The notes under the pieces: model-generated | Databases searched by the model: none | What the model was told of the DNA's origin: nothing | Seen by the model: the letters and a program-made list of their open reading frames with translations, nothing else | Part shown: in pieces, positions 1 through 9,054 of the stretch | Numbering within the stretch: position 1 is the stretch's first letter | Layout: each line of letters opens with the position of its first letter | Position numbers and translations under genes: made by a program | Assembly (NCBI GenBank): GCA_016936505.1 | Contig: JAFGXS010000016.1 | Span: 1-52,206 of the forward strand | Direction: 5' to 3' | Length of the DNA: 52,206 nucleotides | Source of the DNA: Bacteroidales bacterium | GTDB lineage: Bacteria > Bacteroidota > Bacteroidia > Bacteroidales > F082

Positions 1-3
1 ACT

Positions 4-77
4 GGTCCGGTAGCTCAGTTGGATAGAGCAGCAGCCTTCTAAGCTGCGGGTCGTGGGTTCGAATCCCGCCCGGATCA
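4..77 (+). tRNA. tRNA-Arg (anticodon TCT)
   Basis: A full cloverleaf is visible. The 7-bp acceptor stem (4-10 with 70-76) has one G-U pair. The anticodon stem is 31-35 with 43-47, around the 7-nt loop CTTCTAA, so the anticodon is TCT (38-40) and it reads AGA. The T stem is 52-56 with 65-69. The discriminator base is A77, and CCA is not encoded. The D loop carries the usual AGCTCAG...GGAT pattern. A strong terminator follows at once. Confidence 0.95.
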
Positions 78-90
78 CAGATAAGACGAA

Positions 91-121
91 AGCCTTGCCC
101 ATTCGGGCGAGGCTTTTTTTT
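91..121 (+). terminator. Rho-independent terminator of tRNA-Arg
   Basis: Ten-base-pair GC-rich stem (91-100 with 105-114, one G-U pair), a 4-nt loop ATTC and a run of eight or more T. It starts 14 nt after the tRNA 3' end, so it closes the tRNA-Arg transcript. Confidence 0.9.
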
Positions 122-337
122 CATGCGAAAGCTAAAATTCGTTGAGCTTTTTAGAATGCAAAAAAAGACTGCGGCGTTAAGCTGCACGGCTTTGAGTATT
201 TCACGATGGAGGCGCAGGGATCATGCAATAATCCCGTTTACTATTTATGTTTTCCCGATTCTCACTTAGTATTTATTTGAACCAACTCCAATGCACCTCC
301 GACACTGTTCAATGATAAAAATGTATTTTAACCTATA

Positions 338-383
338 TTTAGACGTAGTTTATTCGATTTTAATCGTATAAACTACGTCTAAA
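338..383. repeat. 20-bp inverted repeat, 6-nt loop
   Basis: Arms 338-357 and 364-383 are reverse complements with one mismatch, separated by TTTTAA. There is no T-run directly after it, and the nearest upstream gene (tRNA-Arg) already has a terminator. It is therefore more likely an operator, a mobile-repeat remnant or a structured element than a terminator. Confidence 0.75.
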
Positions 384-412
384 CTTCGAACTAACTTCGA
401 AGGAACTTCGAA
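382..412. repeat. Three AACTTCGAA repeats with 11-bp period
   Basis: AACTTCGAA begins at 382, 393 and 404, exactly 11 bp apart, about one helical turn. The last two copies extend to an 11-mer ending in GG. Each contains the palindrome TTCGAA. The array abuts the right arm of the inverted repeat, so the two may be one element. Confidence 0.7.
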
Positions 413-591
413 GGAACCTATGACCTGGATCGGAGGAATACACTACCTGGGCAGGTAATGAAACGTTGAACTGTCTGACCTTAACTTTTTTTAGTAAGCA
501 GTATCACACTGTTTTCTTTATTATACCGTATTTTTACTTCTGAAACATTAGGTTTTGAACTACACTGAAAGATTATATTACGATTGAAATT

Positions 592-3138
592 ATGGAAAAG
601 AATCAGATAACCCAAGCGTTTAACAGGATAGTAAAAAATAAATTTAACGTGTATAACAGCCTGTTTTTGAGCCTGCCTTATCCTAAGGTAAATCACATTG
701 GTATGCTGATTCCTTTGTTGTACGAGGTAGGCAAAAAAGGGTTGGAGCAAGGAAAAGATCCGGAAGAAATTATGGATACTTTTTTTGTTAGTCATACTGA
801 TATGACCACAGATGAAGAAAAGATTGACTTTATGCTTCGGGTGATTCAGTATGTGGAAAGACAGGTCGTTTTGTACGATAGTGTTGAGGATTCCGCTTTC
901 AGTGAACTTACTGCCTATCAAAATGACCTGAGTTTAAAGGACTATATCAATGCTTCGAAAAACAAACATCAACGAAATAAGGTGCTGAATAAGCTGTCCG
1001 ATTTTTCGGTCAGAATTGTTTTTACGGCTCACCCTACCCAGTTTTATCCTCCTTCGGTACTCGATATTATTGCCAGGCTCAGAAAATATATCAGGAAAAA
1101 CAGTATCGACGACATTGATATTACATTGCAGCAACTGGGACTTACTTCATTCATTAATAAGAAAAAGCCAACTCCTTTAGAGGAAGCCCGCAATGTGATT
1201 TATTTTCTCACCCATGTGTATTACGATTCGGTGGGCGAGTTGTATCACGAAATTAAAAGGAATCTTCCTGCCGATACTTTTCATAATCCAAACATGATTC
1301 AGCTGGGTTTCTGGCCTGGTGGCGATCGCGATGGCAATCCATTTGTTACTTTTGAAACCACCCTTGCTGTTGCCAACGAACTCAGAATGTCGCTCATGAA
1401 ACAGTATCATCACGATTTAACGGATCTCAAACAAAAACTTACTTTCAGTGGGGTAGAAGAAATAATTACTGAACTGAGCGAAGCCGTTTACAAAGCCATG
1501 TTCGACAGCACTAAAACAGTTGCTTATGACAAGATCATTGATCCGCTGCATCAGGTTTCGGAGCTTCTGAAAGCCAATTACAACAGTTTGTACCTGGAGC
1601 AGGTGGAAAGGTTAACGGATAAGGTTCATATTTTTAAAATACATTTTGCAGCACTCGACATCAGACAAAATCATATCGTTCATCAGAAAGCTGTAGAAAA
1701 TGTCCTCAGACAAAACGGATTGATCCGACAAAGCATCACTGAATTATCGCCTGATGCTTTGCTGGATATACTGGTTAGAAAAAACCTGAACGCCGGTTTG
1801 GATTCGTTTAACGACCCTGTGGTAAAAGACACAGTGATCAATATAACACAACTGAAAGAGATTCAGCATAAGAATGGTGAAGAAGGTTGCAATCGCTATA
1901 TCATAAGTCATGCAGAAGATATCTATTCGGTGTTGTTTGTTTATGCCTTATTGCGCTGGTACGCGTGGAATGATGAACCGGTTCAGATGGATATTATTCC
2001 TTTGTTTGAGTCTATTGATGGGATGGCCAACTCAGGACAGATTATGCGGCAGCTTTTTAAGATACCTGAATACAGAAAACATATTACCAACCGTAAAGAG
2101 GAGCAAACTATTATGCTTGGCTTTTCTGACGGAACCAAAGACGGTGGCTATCTTCAGGCCAACTGGTCAATTTTTAAAACCAAAGAAAACCTGTCGGAGG
2201 TTTGTGATGAATACGGAATTAAGGCCATTTTCTTTGATGGCAGAGGAGGTCCTCCTGCGCGGGGTGGTGGAAAAACCCACAGGTTTTATGCGGCACAAAG
2301 CAATAAAATTGCCAACCATGCCATTCAGCTTACCATTCAGGGGCAAACCATCAGTAGTAAATACGGAACGAGGTTTCAGTTTATTCATAATTCAGAACAA
2401 TTGTTGACTGCGGGGTTAGCCAATAGTTTGTATGCCACCGAAAATGAGATCTCAGAAAAGAACAGGGCACTGATAGAAGAACTGGCGTTGATCAGTTATG
2501 AAAAATATACGGCTTTGAAAAATCACCCTGTGTTTGTGCCTTATCTTGAGCGCAAGAGTACACTAAAGTATTACGGCCAGACCAATATTGGAAGCCGACC
2601 AACCAAAAGAGGTAATGGTGAGAAGTTGGATTTGGAAGACTTGCGTGCGATCCCTTTTGTGGGGTCGTGGAGCCAGTTGAGGCAGAATGTTCCCGGTTAT
2701 TATGGTATTGGTAGTGCTTTAAACAAGCTTGCGGAAAGAGGCAGACTTGAGGATCTGAAACGGTTGTTTGCTGAGGTTCCGTTTTTCAGGGCTCTGATAG
2801 AGAACAGTATGGTTTCTTTGATAAAAAGTAATTTTAATCTGACCCGGTACATTCTTAAAGATAAGCAATACAAAGCCTTTTGGGAGATCCTTTTCAAAGA
2901 ATACGAATTATCTGAAAAGATGGTGCTTGAAATATCGGGATACAAATCACTGATGGAAGAAGAGCCTGTTTCAAAAAGTTCTATTGCCATCAGAGAAGAG
3001 ATTGTCCTGCCCTTGTTGATTATTCAACAAACTGCTTTACAGAAAATTGAGAAGAACTCCGCGCTGAAAGAGGATTATGAAAAGATTGTCATGAGGTCGC
3101 TTTATGGCAATATTAATGCCAGCAGGAATTCAGCCTGA
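592..3138 (+). CDS. ppc: Phosphoenolpyruvate carboxylase
   Basis: Carboxylates PEP with bicarbonate to oxaloacetate in the cytosol, feeding the TCA cycle or reductive succinate formation. At 848 residues it is close to the usual 850-950. Signature motifs are present: VFTAHPTQ at 143-150 with the catalytic His147, GGDRDGNP at 243-250, SDGTKDGG at 512-519, and GRGG at 550-553 followed by PARGGGKTH. The protein ends in RNSA, where many homologues end in RNTG; the conserved arginine is kept. Loop residues around 550-600 (GGGKTH, QGQTISSKYG) differ from the enterobacterial GGAPAH and QGEMI forms, which I take as a lineage variant. The start ATG is the first in frame after AT-rich DNA with no obvious ribosome site. 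It stands alone between two tRNA genes. Confidence 0.95.
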   Translation: MEKNQITQAFNRIVKNKFNVYNSLFLSLPYPKVNHIGMLIPLLYEVGKKGLEQGKDPEEIMDTFFVSHTDMTTDEEKIDFMLRVIQYVERQVVLYDSVEDSAFSELTAYQNDLSLKDYINASKNKHQRNKVLNKLSDFSVRIVFTAHPTQFYPPSVLDIIARLRKYIRKNSIDDIDITLQQLGLTSFINKKKPTPLEEARNVIYFLTHVYYDSVGELYHEIKRNLPADTFHNPNMIQLGFWPGGDRDGNPFVTFETTLAVANELRMSLMKQYHHDLTDLKQKLTFSGVEEIITELSEAVYKAMFDSTKTVAYDKIIDPLHQVSELLKANYNSLYLEQVERLTDKVHIFKIHFAALDIRQNHIVHQKAVENVLRQNGLIRQSITELSPDALLDILVRKNLNAGLDSFNDPVVKDTVINITQLKEIQHKNGEEGCNRYIISHAEDIYSVLFVYALLRWYAWNDEPVQMDIIPLFESIDGMANSGQIMRQLFKIPEYRKHITNRKEEQTIMLGFSDGTKDGGYLQANWSIFKTKENLSEVCDEYGIKAIFFDGRGGPPARGGGKTHRFYAAQSNKIANHAIQLTIQGQTISSKYGTRFQFIHNSEQLLTAGLANSLYATENEISEKNRALIEELALISYEKYTALKNHPVFVPYLERKSTLKYYGQTNIGSRPTKRGNGEKLDLEDLRAIPFVGSWSQLRQNVPGYYGIGSALNKLAERGRLEDLKRLFAEVPFFRALIENSMVSLIKSNFNLTRYILKDKQYKAFWEILFKEYELSEKMVLEISGYKSLMEEEPVSKSSIAIREEIVLPLLIIQQTALQKIEKNSALKEDYEKIVMRSLYGNINASRNSA

Positions 3139-3189
3139 TTTAGTCAGTAAAATTTTTGTTGGTTTAGATGCAGTGGTTTTAATTGTTTT

Positions 3190-3197
3190 TAATTTTG
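3190..3197 (+). promoter_or_regulatory. -7 promoter element of tRNA-Gly
   Basis: TAATTTTG matches the Bacteroidetes -7 consensus TAnnTTTG exactly and lies 8 nt before the tRNA 5' end. No clear TTG occurs at the -33 position. Confidence 0.6.
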
Positions 3198-3205
3198 CGC
3201 AAAAA

Positions 3206-3278
3206 GCGGCAGTAGCTCAGTTGGTAGAGCATCAGCTTCCCAAGCTGAGGGTCGTGGGTTCGAGCCCCATTTGCCGCT
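3206..3278 (+). tRNA. tRNA-Gly (anticodon CCC)
   Basis: Complete cloverleaf. The acceptor stem is 3206-3212 with 3271-3277 (one G-U). The anticodon stem TCAGC/GCTGA encloses the loop TTCCCAA, so the anticodon is CCC (3239-3241), reading GGG. The discriminator is U3278, as is typical of bacterial glycine tRNAs. CCA is not encoded. It has its own promoter and terminator. Confidence 0.95.
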
Positions 3279-3282
3279 CATT

Positions 3283-3311
3283 AAAAGCTTCTCTTTGGGA
3301 AGCTTTTTTTT
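3283..3311 (+). terminator. Terminator of tRNA-Gly
   Basis: Stem AAAGCTTC (3284-3291) pairs with GAAGCTTT (3299-3306) around a 7-nt loop and is followed by a T-run to 3311. It begins 5 nt after the tRNA. Confidence 0.85.
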
Positions 3312-3446
3312 ATTTCCCTTGCTTCTTTGAGAAGCATTGAACACAGATAAAAGTGGAACAGTATTTAGATCTGACTCTTTATTGATTTCGGACAAACGGG
3401 TTGAAAACTTTTCTAATTTAGCGATTCAATCATTGAAAACAGGCAT

Positions 3447-6400
3447 ATGCAACCGGATAATAATAATACGTCGAGGTCGGATATAAAGGATTTGTTGAGG
3501 CAAATATCTCAGGTTTCTGATGAGAAGTTTCAGGGACCCGTTGATTCGTTATTGGATCAGATGATTCATCTGATGCATTCGGAACAAAAACCGGATCGTG
3601 AAGATTTGATACGCTTTCTGGAAAGTACATCCAGAAAAGAGTTCTTACAAAAACTGTCGGATACTGAAAAAAGATTCCGTTGGGCTGACCTTGTTTTTGA
3701 TATTTTACAGCAAACCAATTACGGTTTAAAGGAAATGATGGTAAACAGAGTGGAGGAACACCCCGATAAAACTTTGTTTATTAATATGATGGAGGGAAAG
3801 AAGGAGAATTATACCTATCGTCAGATTTTTCAATATACAAAGGAAATAGCGGCCACTTTTTATAAATTTTCCCGCAATCCCAGAGTGGCGATTTTCTCAG
3901 ATAATTCTGTCGACAGTGCAGCAAGCGACCTGGCTTGCCTTATGTATGGCGTGTTCGATACCCCACTTAATATTCATTTTACAGAAGAAATCTTAATCGT
4001 TATTTTTCGTGATCTGCAAATTAATATTGTGGTAGCAGATACCACTGACCGCGTAAAGAAATTGTTAAAGATAAAAGAGCAAGCTGACCTGGAATTTCAT
4101 ATACTGGTTACTCAGCCAGTTGATATTGATGGTGTTGAAAGTTTACAGAAACATGCCAAAAGCAGAAATTACAGGGAAGTGGACGAAATCCTTTCGCGCC
4201 GCAAGTTACCGGCCCTAAACAAAGTGGCTACAACAATGTTTACTTCAGGGAGTACCGGCATTCCAAAAGGCGTTTCTTTTTCGTATTACAATTTAATTTC
4301 CAAGCGGTTCGCCCGTCATGCTGCTCTGCCCGAAACCGGTAATGAGACTTTTCTCAGCTTCTTGCCGTTGTTTCATACGTTTGGCAGGTATCTTGAGTTA
4401 ATGGGATCCATATACTGGCATGGAACCTATGTATTTGTAGGAAATTCATCATCGGAAACTCTGTTGCGATTGTTTCCATTGATTCAGCCTACAGGATTTA
4501 TCAGTGTTCCCATAAGATGGATGCAGCTGTATATGAAAGCCATGCAGAAAATGGAGAAGATTTCAAATTCCGACTTGCGGGTTGAAATATTGCGAAAAGA
4601 AGTTGTGGGTAAACAACTCCGCTGGGGGTTGTCGGCAGCAGGATATTTAAGTCCCAAGGTTTTTCATTTTTTCCAGAACCATGGTGTTTCACTATCCAGT
4701 GGTTTTGGTATGACGGAAGCAACGGGAGGTATTACTATGACTCCCCCGGGAGACTACCATGATGATTCTACAGGTAAACCGCTACCCGGTGTTTACACAC
4801 GATTAAAGGAAAACGGAGAGCTCGAAATCAGCGGCCATTACATTGCACGTTATCTTGAAGAGGCACAACCTGGAGACTCTATTCCTTACCCTGACAGTGA
4901 TCCGGATAAAAATTATTGGTTGTCTACAGGCGATATATTCACCGTATCACCCGAAGGGCATTACACTATTGTTGACAGGGTTAAAGATATTTATAAGAAC
5001 AACAAAGGGCAAACAATAGCTCCGCGTACCATTGAGCAAAAATTTGTTGGTGTACCGGGCGTTAAGCATGCTTTTCTGGTAGGTGATGCCAGGCCTTTTA
5101 ATGTGCTGCTGATTGTGCCGGATATGGAACATACGGTAGTTAAATCGCAGGAATCGGAAGAGAATTTAGTCAAGTATTACCACCAGATTGTGCAGGCAGC
5201 AAATGTTGGTGTGGCACCCTACGAAAGGGTAGTGAATTTTACAGTGTTGTTACGTGATTTTTCTTTGGAGAAAAAAGAGTTAACTCCCAAAGGGTCGTAT
5301 AACAGGAAAGTAATTGAGAAAAACTTTCAAACAACGATCCGTAAACTATACAAATCTGATAAAACAAGCTATAAAGTAGGCTCATTTACTGTTTTAATTC
5401 CTCTTTGGTTTTATCGTGATTTGGGGATTTTAGAAAATGATATTGTTTACAAGGCACCCTATTTTATCAATCAGGTAAAACAAACTAAATTGCTTTTTAA
5501 AATTGGAAAAGACAATAAGGTTGTTATTGGCGATTTATCTTATGAAGTACGTTCCAAACAAATTAATCTGGGGCGGCTTGCCCGTCAACCTGTTTTATGG
5601 CTGGGAAACAGCGAGTTTATAAACTTTAGTCCGGTGAAAGAAGGGTGGGATTTACCGCTTAAAGAATTTACTGGCCGCATATGTTTTCCCGATTGTTTGA
5701 ACACTATTAAGGACTCCAATTCCGTTTCGTCAATACCGACGGTAAGCAATAGTCTCTTGTTGTTCATCCATCAATTAATGACAGATGCTTTGTTTTCGGA
5801 AGGGCAGGCACAAAAAAACTCCATCCGTCTTTTGGGTGATCAGCTTTCCGATTCTGAACAGCGCATGGCACGAACCATACGTCAACGACTGGAAGCATTG
5901 TCCTGTCATACAGATCAGGAGGTTAGAACACTGGCTTATCAGAGTCTTTTAATTCATGATCCGAACCCTGATATTCAGGAAGTAATACCAGCATTTATCC
6001 GTTCGGGCAAAACATTTCTGGATGATCATTCGATACAGGCTATTGCGGGTAGCGGGATAGGAAAGAAGCAACTGGAAACTTTCAGACGGCGGATGCATGT
6101 GTATAGAGAAAATATGAAATGGCCTGCCAAAGGAGCTACAAGGAAACAGTTTTCTGATATTCTCGACTTACTTTATAATTTCGGAAAGCAGAACCCGAAT
6201 TATTATAAAACCATAAGGGCTGAGTTTGCTGCCTGGATTTTGCACCCTAACGATACATACCTGTCCAATAAAGCTAAAAAATTACTTCATAAGCTATACC
6301 TTAATTTTGATGAGTATATTAATAACATCAGAAAAGAAACCCCCGCTGTAAACTGGAACGAAATCATTGTTTTCGAATATGGTATTCCCATCGATCAAAG

Positions 6401-8060
6401 GAAAAGGCTTACCCGTATTATTACAGAAACGGTATTTCTTGAAGCCTCCATCCGTTTAATTTACGACCAAAGTACTTTTACTGTAAATAAAATAAATAAA
6501 GAAGGATTGTGGGTTACACGGCTTCAGTCGTATAGTGATTTCAGACACTTCAGAATTACTGTGAATTCGGTAAATAACAAACATTACGACTTGCATGTGG
6601 TGATTACCCGAAAGGAAAAACAAAGAAGAGATGAGAATGACCTCTACTGGAATGCCTTTCTTTCAGACTATCCGTTTGATAACCCGGTTTTGTCTTCTCT
6701 GGGGCTAAGCAACTCACGAAAAGGAATTCGTTCCAGTCAGTATCAGGGAGGATTAAGTGTTTGGGAAAAGATAAGGCAGATGGCCGAAATTCATCAATGG
6801 GCAGAGAACCATGAGCCTTATGCCTGGCATCAGCTGTTTATCAGATCGTTTGCTGTTGTTTTCAGAACCTGGAAAATAAGTGGAAGAAGAATTATTCCCG
6901 GGGCAGTTTCTCCTTTAAACATTATGGTTCCTGAGCTTGAGTTCAAAGAAAGTGCTTCAATAATTTCACTTACAGGTTACGCGAAATATCATAATATCGG
7001 CGAACTCATGGTTCCGATGATTAGGAATTTTTATCAGAAGATCATTGCACTTTATCCGTGGGCAGGCGGTGAGTTAAAACTGAACTGGATTTATAAAGCC
7101 ATGTTGGAAAGTCTGGGACAGGAAGAAACATTTCATTTATTGGCACAATGGAAAAATCTTATTCCGAAACAAAAAGATTACTTTTTTCAGCAACTGCCAC
7201 TGGAAGAATCTGTTAATGAATTTATCCTGGAGCAAAAGGACAAACATTACTATACTCTAAAAATTCACAGTGCCATTGCTCAATTCAGCAAATGGTTAAC
7301 GGTAAATCCTGATGCAACTAAGATCGCGCGGGAGCAAACCTTGTTTGAGATATTCGACTTATTTAAAATATACCAGTTTGCCGAGATTGACCGGTATTAT
7401 TTTTTCAGGCATACCTATTTCAGTGAATTGGGCGAAGAGGTGAAAAAAGCATTTGACATTTTGATGGATAAGATTGAGGAAAACCCTGAAACAGAAACTA
7501 TTCAATTGCTGGAGCTTTCCGACCTTCAGGCTACATTGAAAAATCCGACAGACAGAAAGGTGTTTAGCCGTATGGTTTTCCCGAAAATGAAGCATTATCA
7601 GGCCATGGACATTGTTAAAATAGTCGACAACAAAAACAATGAGCAGATTTCCATTCAAACTACGTTAACCGATAAAAGCGGTCTTGAATATATTATGAGA
7701 GAACCTATGGACGCAACAGAAGTAGGAAAGATGTACCAGTTGTTTTATGAAGAAAACTATCCGAAAACGCCTTCCAGAATGGACAAGCATTTTGTTGTGG
7801 TAGATAAGTTTGAACGCGTAATAGGGGGCATTTGTTACAGGGAGTTGGAAAACAACATCATTTTGCTGGATGGAACCGCAGTAACCAATCCGTTGCAGGG
7901 AAAAGGCATCGGCTCAGCTATGGTCAACGACTTTTTTACCCGAATGGCAACCAAAGGGGTGGCTACCATTAAAGCGCATTACTTATTGGGTAACTATTTC
8001 TTAAAACACAATTTTAAAGTGGATAAAAAATGGGGTGCTTTGGTGAAGCATCTGGATTGA
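3447..8060 (+). CDS. Acyl-adenylating ligase fused to unknown region and GNAT acetyltransferase
   Basis: A 1537-residue three-part protein. Residues about 90-640 are an ANL-superfamily (long-chain acyl-CoA synthetase-like) module: TSGSTGIPKG at 266-275, then GFGMTEATGG, WLSTGDIF, and a DRVKDIYKNNKGQ hinge region. The usual A10 lysine motif is altered to LTPKGSYNRKVI, so its catalytic lysine cannot be placed with confidence. Residues about 650-1390 I do not recognise; they contain runs of helix-like sequence and a WKISGRRIIPGAVSPLN segment. The last 150 residues form a GNAT domain, with the acetyl-CoA-binding LQGKGIGSAM motif. By analogy with GNAT control of acyl-CoA synthetases it may acylate its own or another ligase, but this is inference. 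The ATG at 3447 is the first good start; TAATTTAG at 3414 is a weak -7 match. No partner gene overlaps it. Confidence 0.75.
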   Translation: MQPDNNNTSRSDIKDLLRQISQVSDEKFQGPVDSLLDQMIHLMHSEQKPDREDLIRFLESTSRKEFLQKLSDTEKRFRWADLVFDILQQTNYGLKEMMVNRVEEHPDKTLFINMMEGKKENYTYRQIFQYTKEIAATFYKFSRNPRVAIFSDNSVDSAASDLACLMYGVFDTPLNIHFTEEILIVIFRDLQINIVVADTTDRVKKLLKIKEQADLEFHILVTQPVDIDGVESLQKHAKSRNYREVDEILSRRKLPALNKVATTMFTSGSTGIPKGVSFSYYNLISKRFARHAALPETGNETFLSFLPLFHTFGRYLELMGSIYWHGTYVFVGNSSSETLLRLFPLIQPTGFISVPIRWMQLYMKAMQKMEKISNSDLRVEILRKEVVGKQLRWGLSAAGYLSPKVFHFFQNHGVSLSSGFGMTEATGGITMTPPGDYHDDSTGKPLPGVYTRLKENGELEISGHYIARYLEEAQPGDSIPYPDSDPDKNYWLSTGDIFTVSPEGHYTIVDRVKDIYKNNKGQTIAPRTIEQKFVGVPGVKHAFLVGDARPFNVLLIVPDMEHTVVKSQESEENLVKYYHQIVQAANVGVAPYERVVNFTVLLRDFSLEKKELTPKGSYNRKVIEKNFQTTIRKLYKSDKTSYKVGSFTVLIPLWFYRDLGILENDIVYKAPYFINQVKQTKLLFKIGKDNKVVIGDLSYEVRSKQINLGRLARQPVLWLGNSEFINFSPVKEGWDLPLKEFTGRICFPDCLNTIKDSNSVSSIPTVSNSLLLFIHQLMTDALFSEGQAQKNSIRLLGDQLSDSEQRMARTIRQRLEALSCHTDQEVRTLAYQSLLIHDPNPDIQEVIPAFIRSGKTFLDDHSIQAIAGSGIGKKQLETFRRRMHVYRENMKWPAKGATRKQFSDILDLLYNFGKQNPNYYKTIRAEFAAWILHPNDTYLSNKAKKLLHKLYLNFDEYINNIRKETPAVNWNEIIVFEYGIPIDQRKRLTRIITETVFLEASIRLIYDQSTFTVNKINKEGLWVTRLQSYSDFRHFRITVNSVNNKHYDLHVVITRKEKQRRDENDLYWNAFLSDYPFDNPVLSSLGLSNSRKGIRSSQYQGGLSVWEKIRQMAEIHQWAENHEPYAWHQLFIRSFAVVFRTWKISGRRIIPGAVSPLNIMVPELEFKESASIISLTGYAKYHNIGELMVPMIRNFYQKIIALYPWAGGELKLNWIYKAMLESLGQEETFHLLAQWKNLIPKQKDYFFQQLPLEESVNEFILEQKDKHYYTLKIHSAIAQFSKWLTVNPDATKIAREQTLFEIFDLFKIYQFAEIDRYYFFRHTYFSELGEEVKKAFDILMDKIEENPETETIQLLELSDLQATLKNPTDRKVFSRMVFPKMKHYQAMDIVKIVDNKNNEQISIQTTLTDKSGLEYIMREPMDATEVGKMYQLFYEENYPKTPSRMDKHFVVVDKFERVIGGICYRELENNIILLDGTAVTNPLQGKGIGSAMVNDFFTRMATKGVATIKAHYLLGNYFLKHNFKVDKKWGALVKHLD

Positions 8061-8115
8061 TTTTTTCTTGCGAGTTTAGTCTGATCTATTGCTAACTTTA
8101 CAACAAAATAAGCTT

Positions 8116-9015
8116 ATGGTTTATGCGTTTGGAGAATCGTTGCTGGATGTAATCATTCAAAGTTTGGATAATGTGTTGGCCAGACCGGGAGGTTCTATGC
8201 TTAATGCATCGGTTTCGTTGCAAAGGGCAGGTGTGGAAGTTTCTCTTGTTACAGAGCTGGGAAAAGATCAGACTTCAGCACTGATGATTGATTTTTTGCA
8301 AAAGCATCATATTCATACCGAATACATTACTCTATATCCTGATAATAAAACGGCAGTTGCTCTGGCTTTTCTGGATGAACATAAGAAACCAACTTATACT
8401 TTTCTAAAAGATTACCCTGCGAACCGATCTATCAATTTCCCATCCGCCTTTCAACCGGGTGATTTGTTTTTGTTTGGGTCGCTTTATGCTTTGGATGCCG
8501 ATATTCAGAATTATTTACATGCAGGTAAACGAACTGCACGAAAATCCGGAACTTTGGTTTTGTATGATCCCAATATTCGTCAAAAAGAAAAATTGAAATC
8601 TTCCGGGATGAAAGAACTGGTTTTTGAACATATCAGTTCTGCCCATATTGTCAAAGGTTCAGATGAAGACTTTGAAGCATTATTTGGTACTAAAGAAGTT
8701 GATTTGGTTTTTGAAAAACTGGTTCAGATTAATCGTGAAGTTTTGTTTGTGATGACCCGAGGAAGCAAGGGTGCTTCTGCTCTTTGGAAAGGAAAAATTA
8801 TTGATGTAAAAGCTCAACCTGTTGATGTAGTCAGTACCATAGGTGCCGGTGACGGGTTTAATGCGGGAATGGCAGCCTTTTTGTCAAAGCACCCCAAAGC
8901 AGTTCCTGAATGGGATGATGCTTATGTAAACAATTTGCTGAATACCGGTATTCGTTTTGCTTCTTCGGTTTGCGCTTCTGACGAAAATTATATTAAAAAA
9001 GGCTTTATTTATTAA
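8116..9015 (+). CDS. PfkB-family carbohydrate kinase (fructokinase-like)
   Basis: Phosphorylates a sugar, or possibly a nucleoside, with ATP in the cytosol. The 299-residue length fits the ribokinase/fructokinase family. The N-terminal signature with GGSMLNASVSLQRAG is present. The C-terminal signature STIGAGDGFNAG contains GAGD at 243-246, with Asp246 as the likely catalytic base. The start was set at ATG 8116 (MVYAFGESLLDVI), because family members begin just before the glycine-rich first strand; an upstream TTG at 8089 adds nine residues unlike the family. The -7-like TAACTTTA at 8093 supports the later start. Fructose is the likeliest substrate but the sequence does not prove it. Its stop codon lies inside a terminator hairpin. 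Confidence 0.85.
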   Translation: MVYAFGESLLDVIIQSLDNVLARPGGSMLNASVSLQRAGVEVSLVTELGKDQTSALMIDFLQKHHIHTEYITLYPDNKTAVALAFLDEHKKPTYTFLKDYPANRSINFPSAFQPGDLFLFGSLYALDADIQNYLHAGKRTARKSGTLVLYDPNIRQKEKLKSSGMKELVFEHISSAHIVKGSDEDFEALFGTKEVDLVFEKLVQINREVLFVMTRGSKGASALWKGKIIDVKAQPVDVVSTIGAGDGFNAGMAAFLSKHPKAVPEWDDAYVNNLLNTGIRFASSVCASDENYIKKGFIY

Positions 9016-9026
9016 TAAAGCCTTTT
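8997..9026. terminator. Bidirectional terminator overlapping the kinase stop codon
   Basis: A 13-bp perfect stem, 8997-9009 with 9014-9026, encloses the loop TATT. A/T tracts on both sides let it work for the kinase (plus) and the PLD-like gene (minus). The TAA stop of the kinase (9013-9015) sits at the loop-stem junction, so the last codons are part of the hairpin. Confidence 0.85.
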
Positions 9027-9054
9027 AATTCAGTTTTGTATAAGTAATACTTAT

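Larger units (their letters stand above)
122..591. other. 470-nt intergenic region with repeats, no gene seen
   Basis: No open reading frame here looks like a gene; the long minus-strand frame at its right end is a shadow of ppc. The stretch holds a 20-bp inverted repeat (338-383) followed by three helically phased copies of AACTTCGAA (382-412), annotated separately. The ppc promoter should lie near 480-570. Only one-mismatch matches to TAnnTTTG occur there, so no promoter is called. Confidence 0.6.

Noticed and set aside
218..236. Short GGGAT/ATCCC hairpin in the intergenic region
   Set aside because: Only five base pairs and no T-run; not distinguishable from chance.
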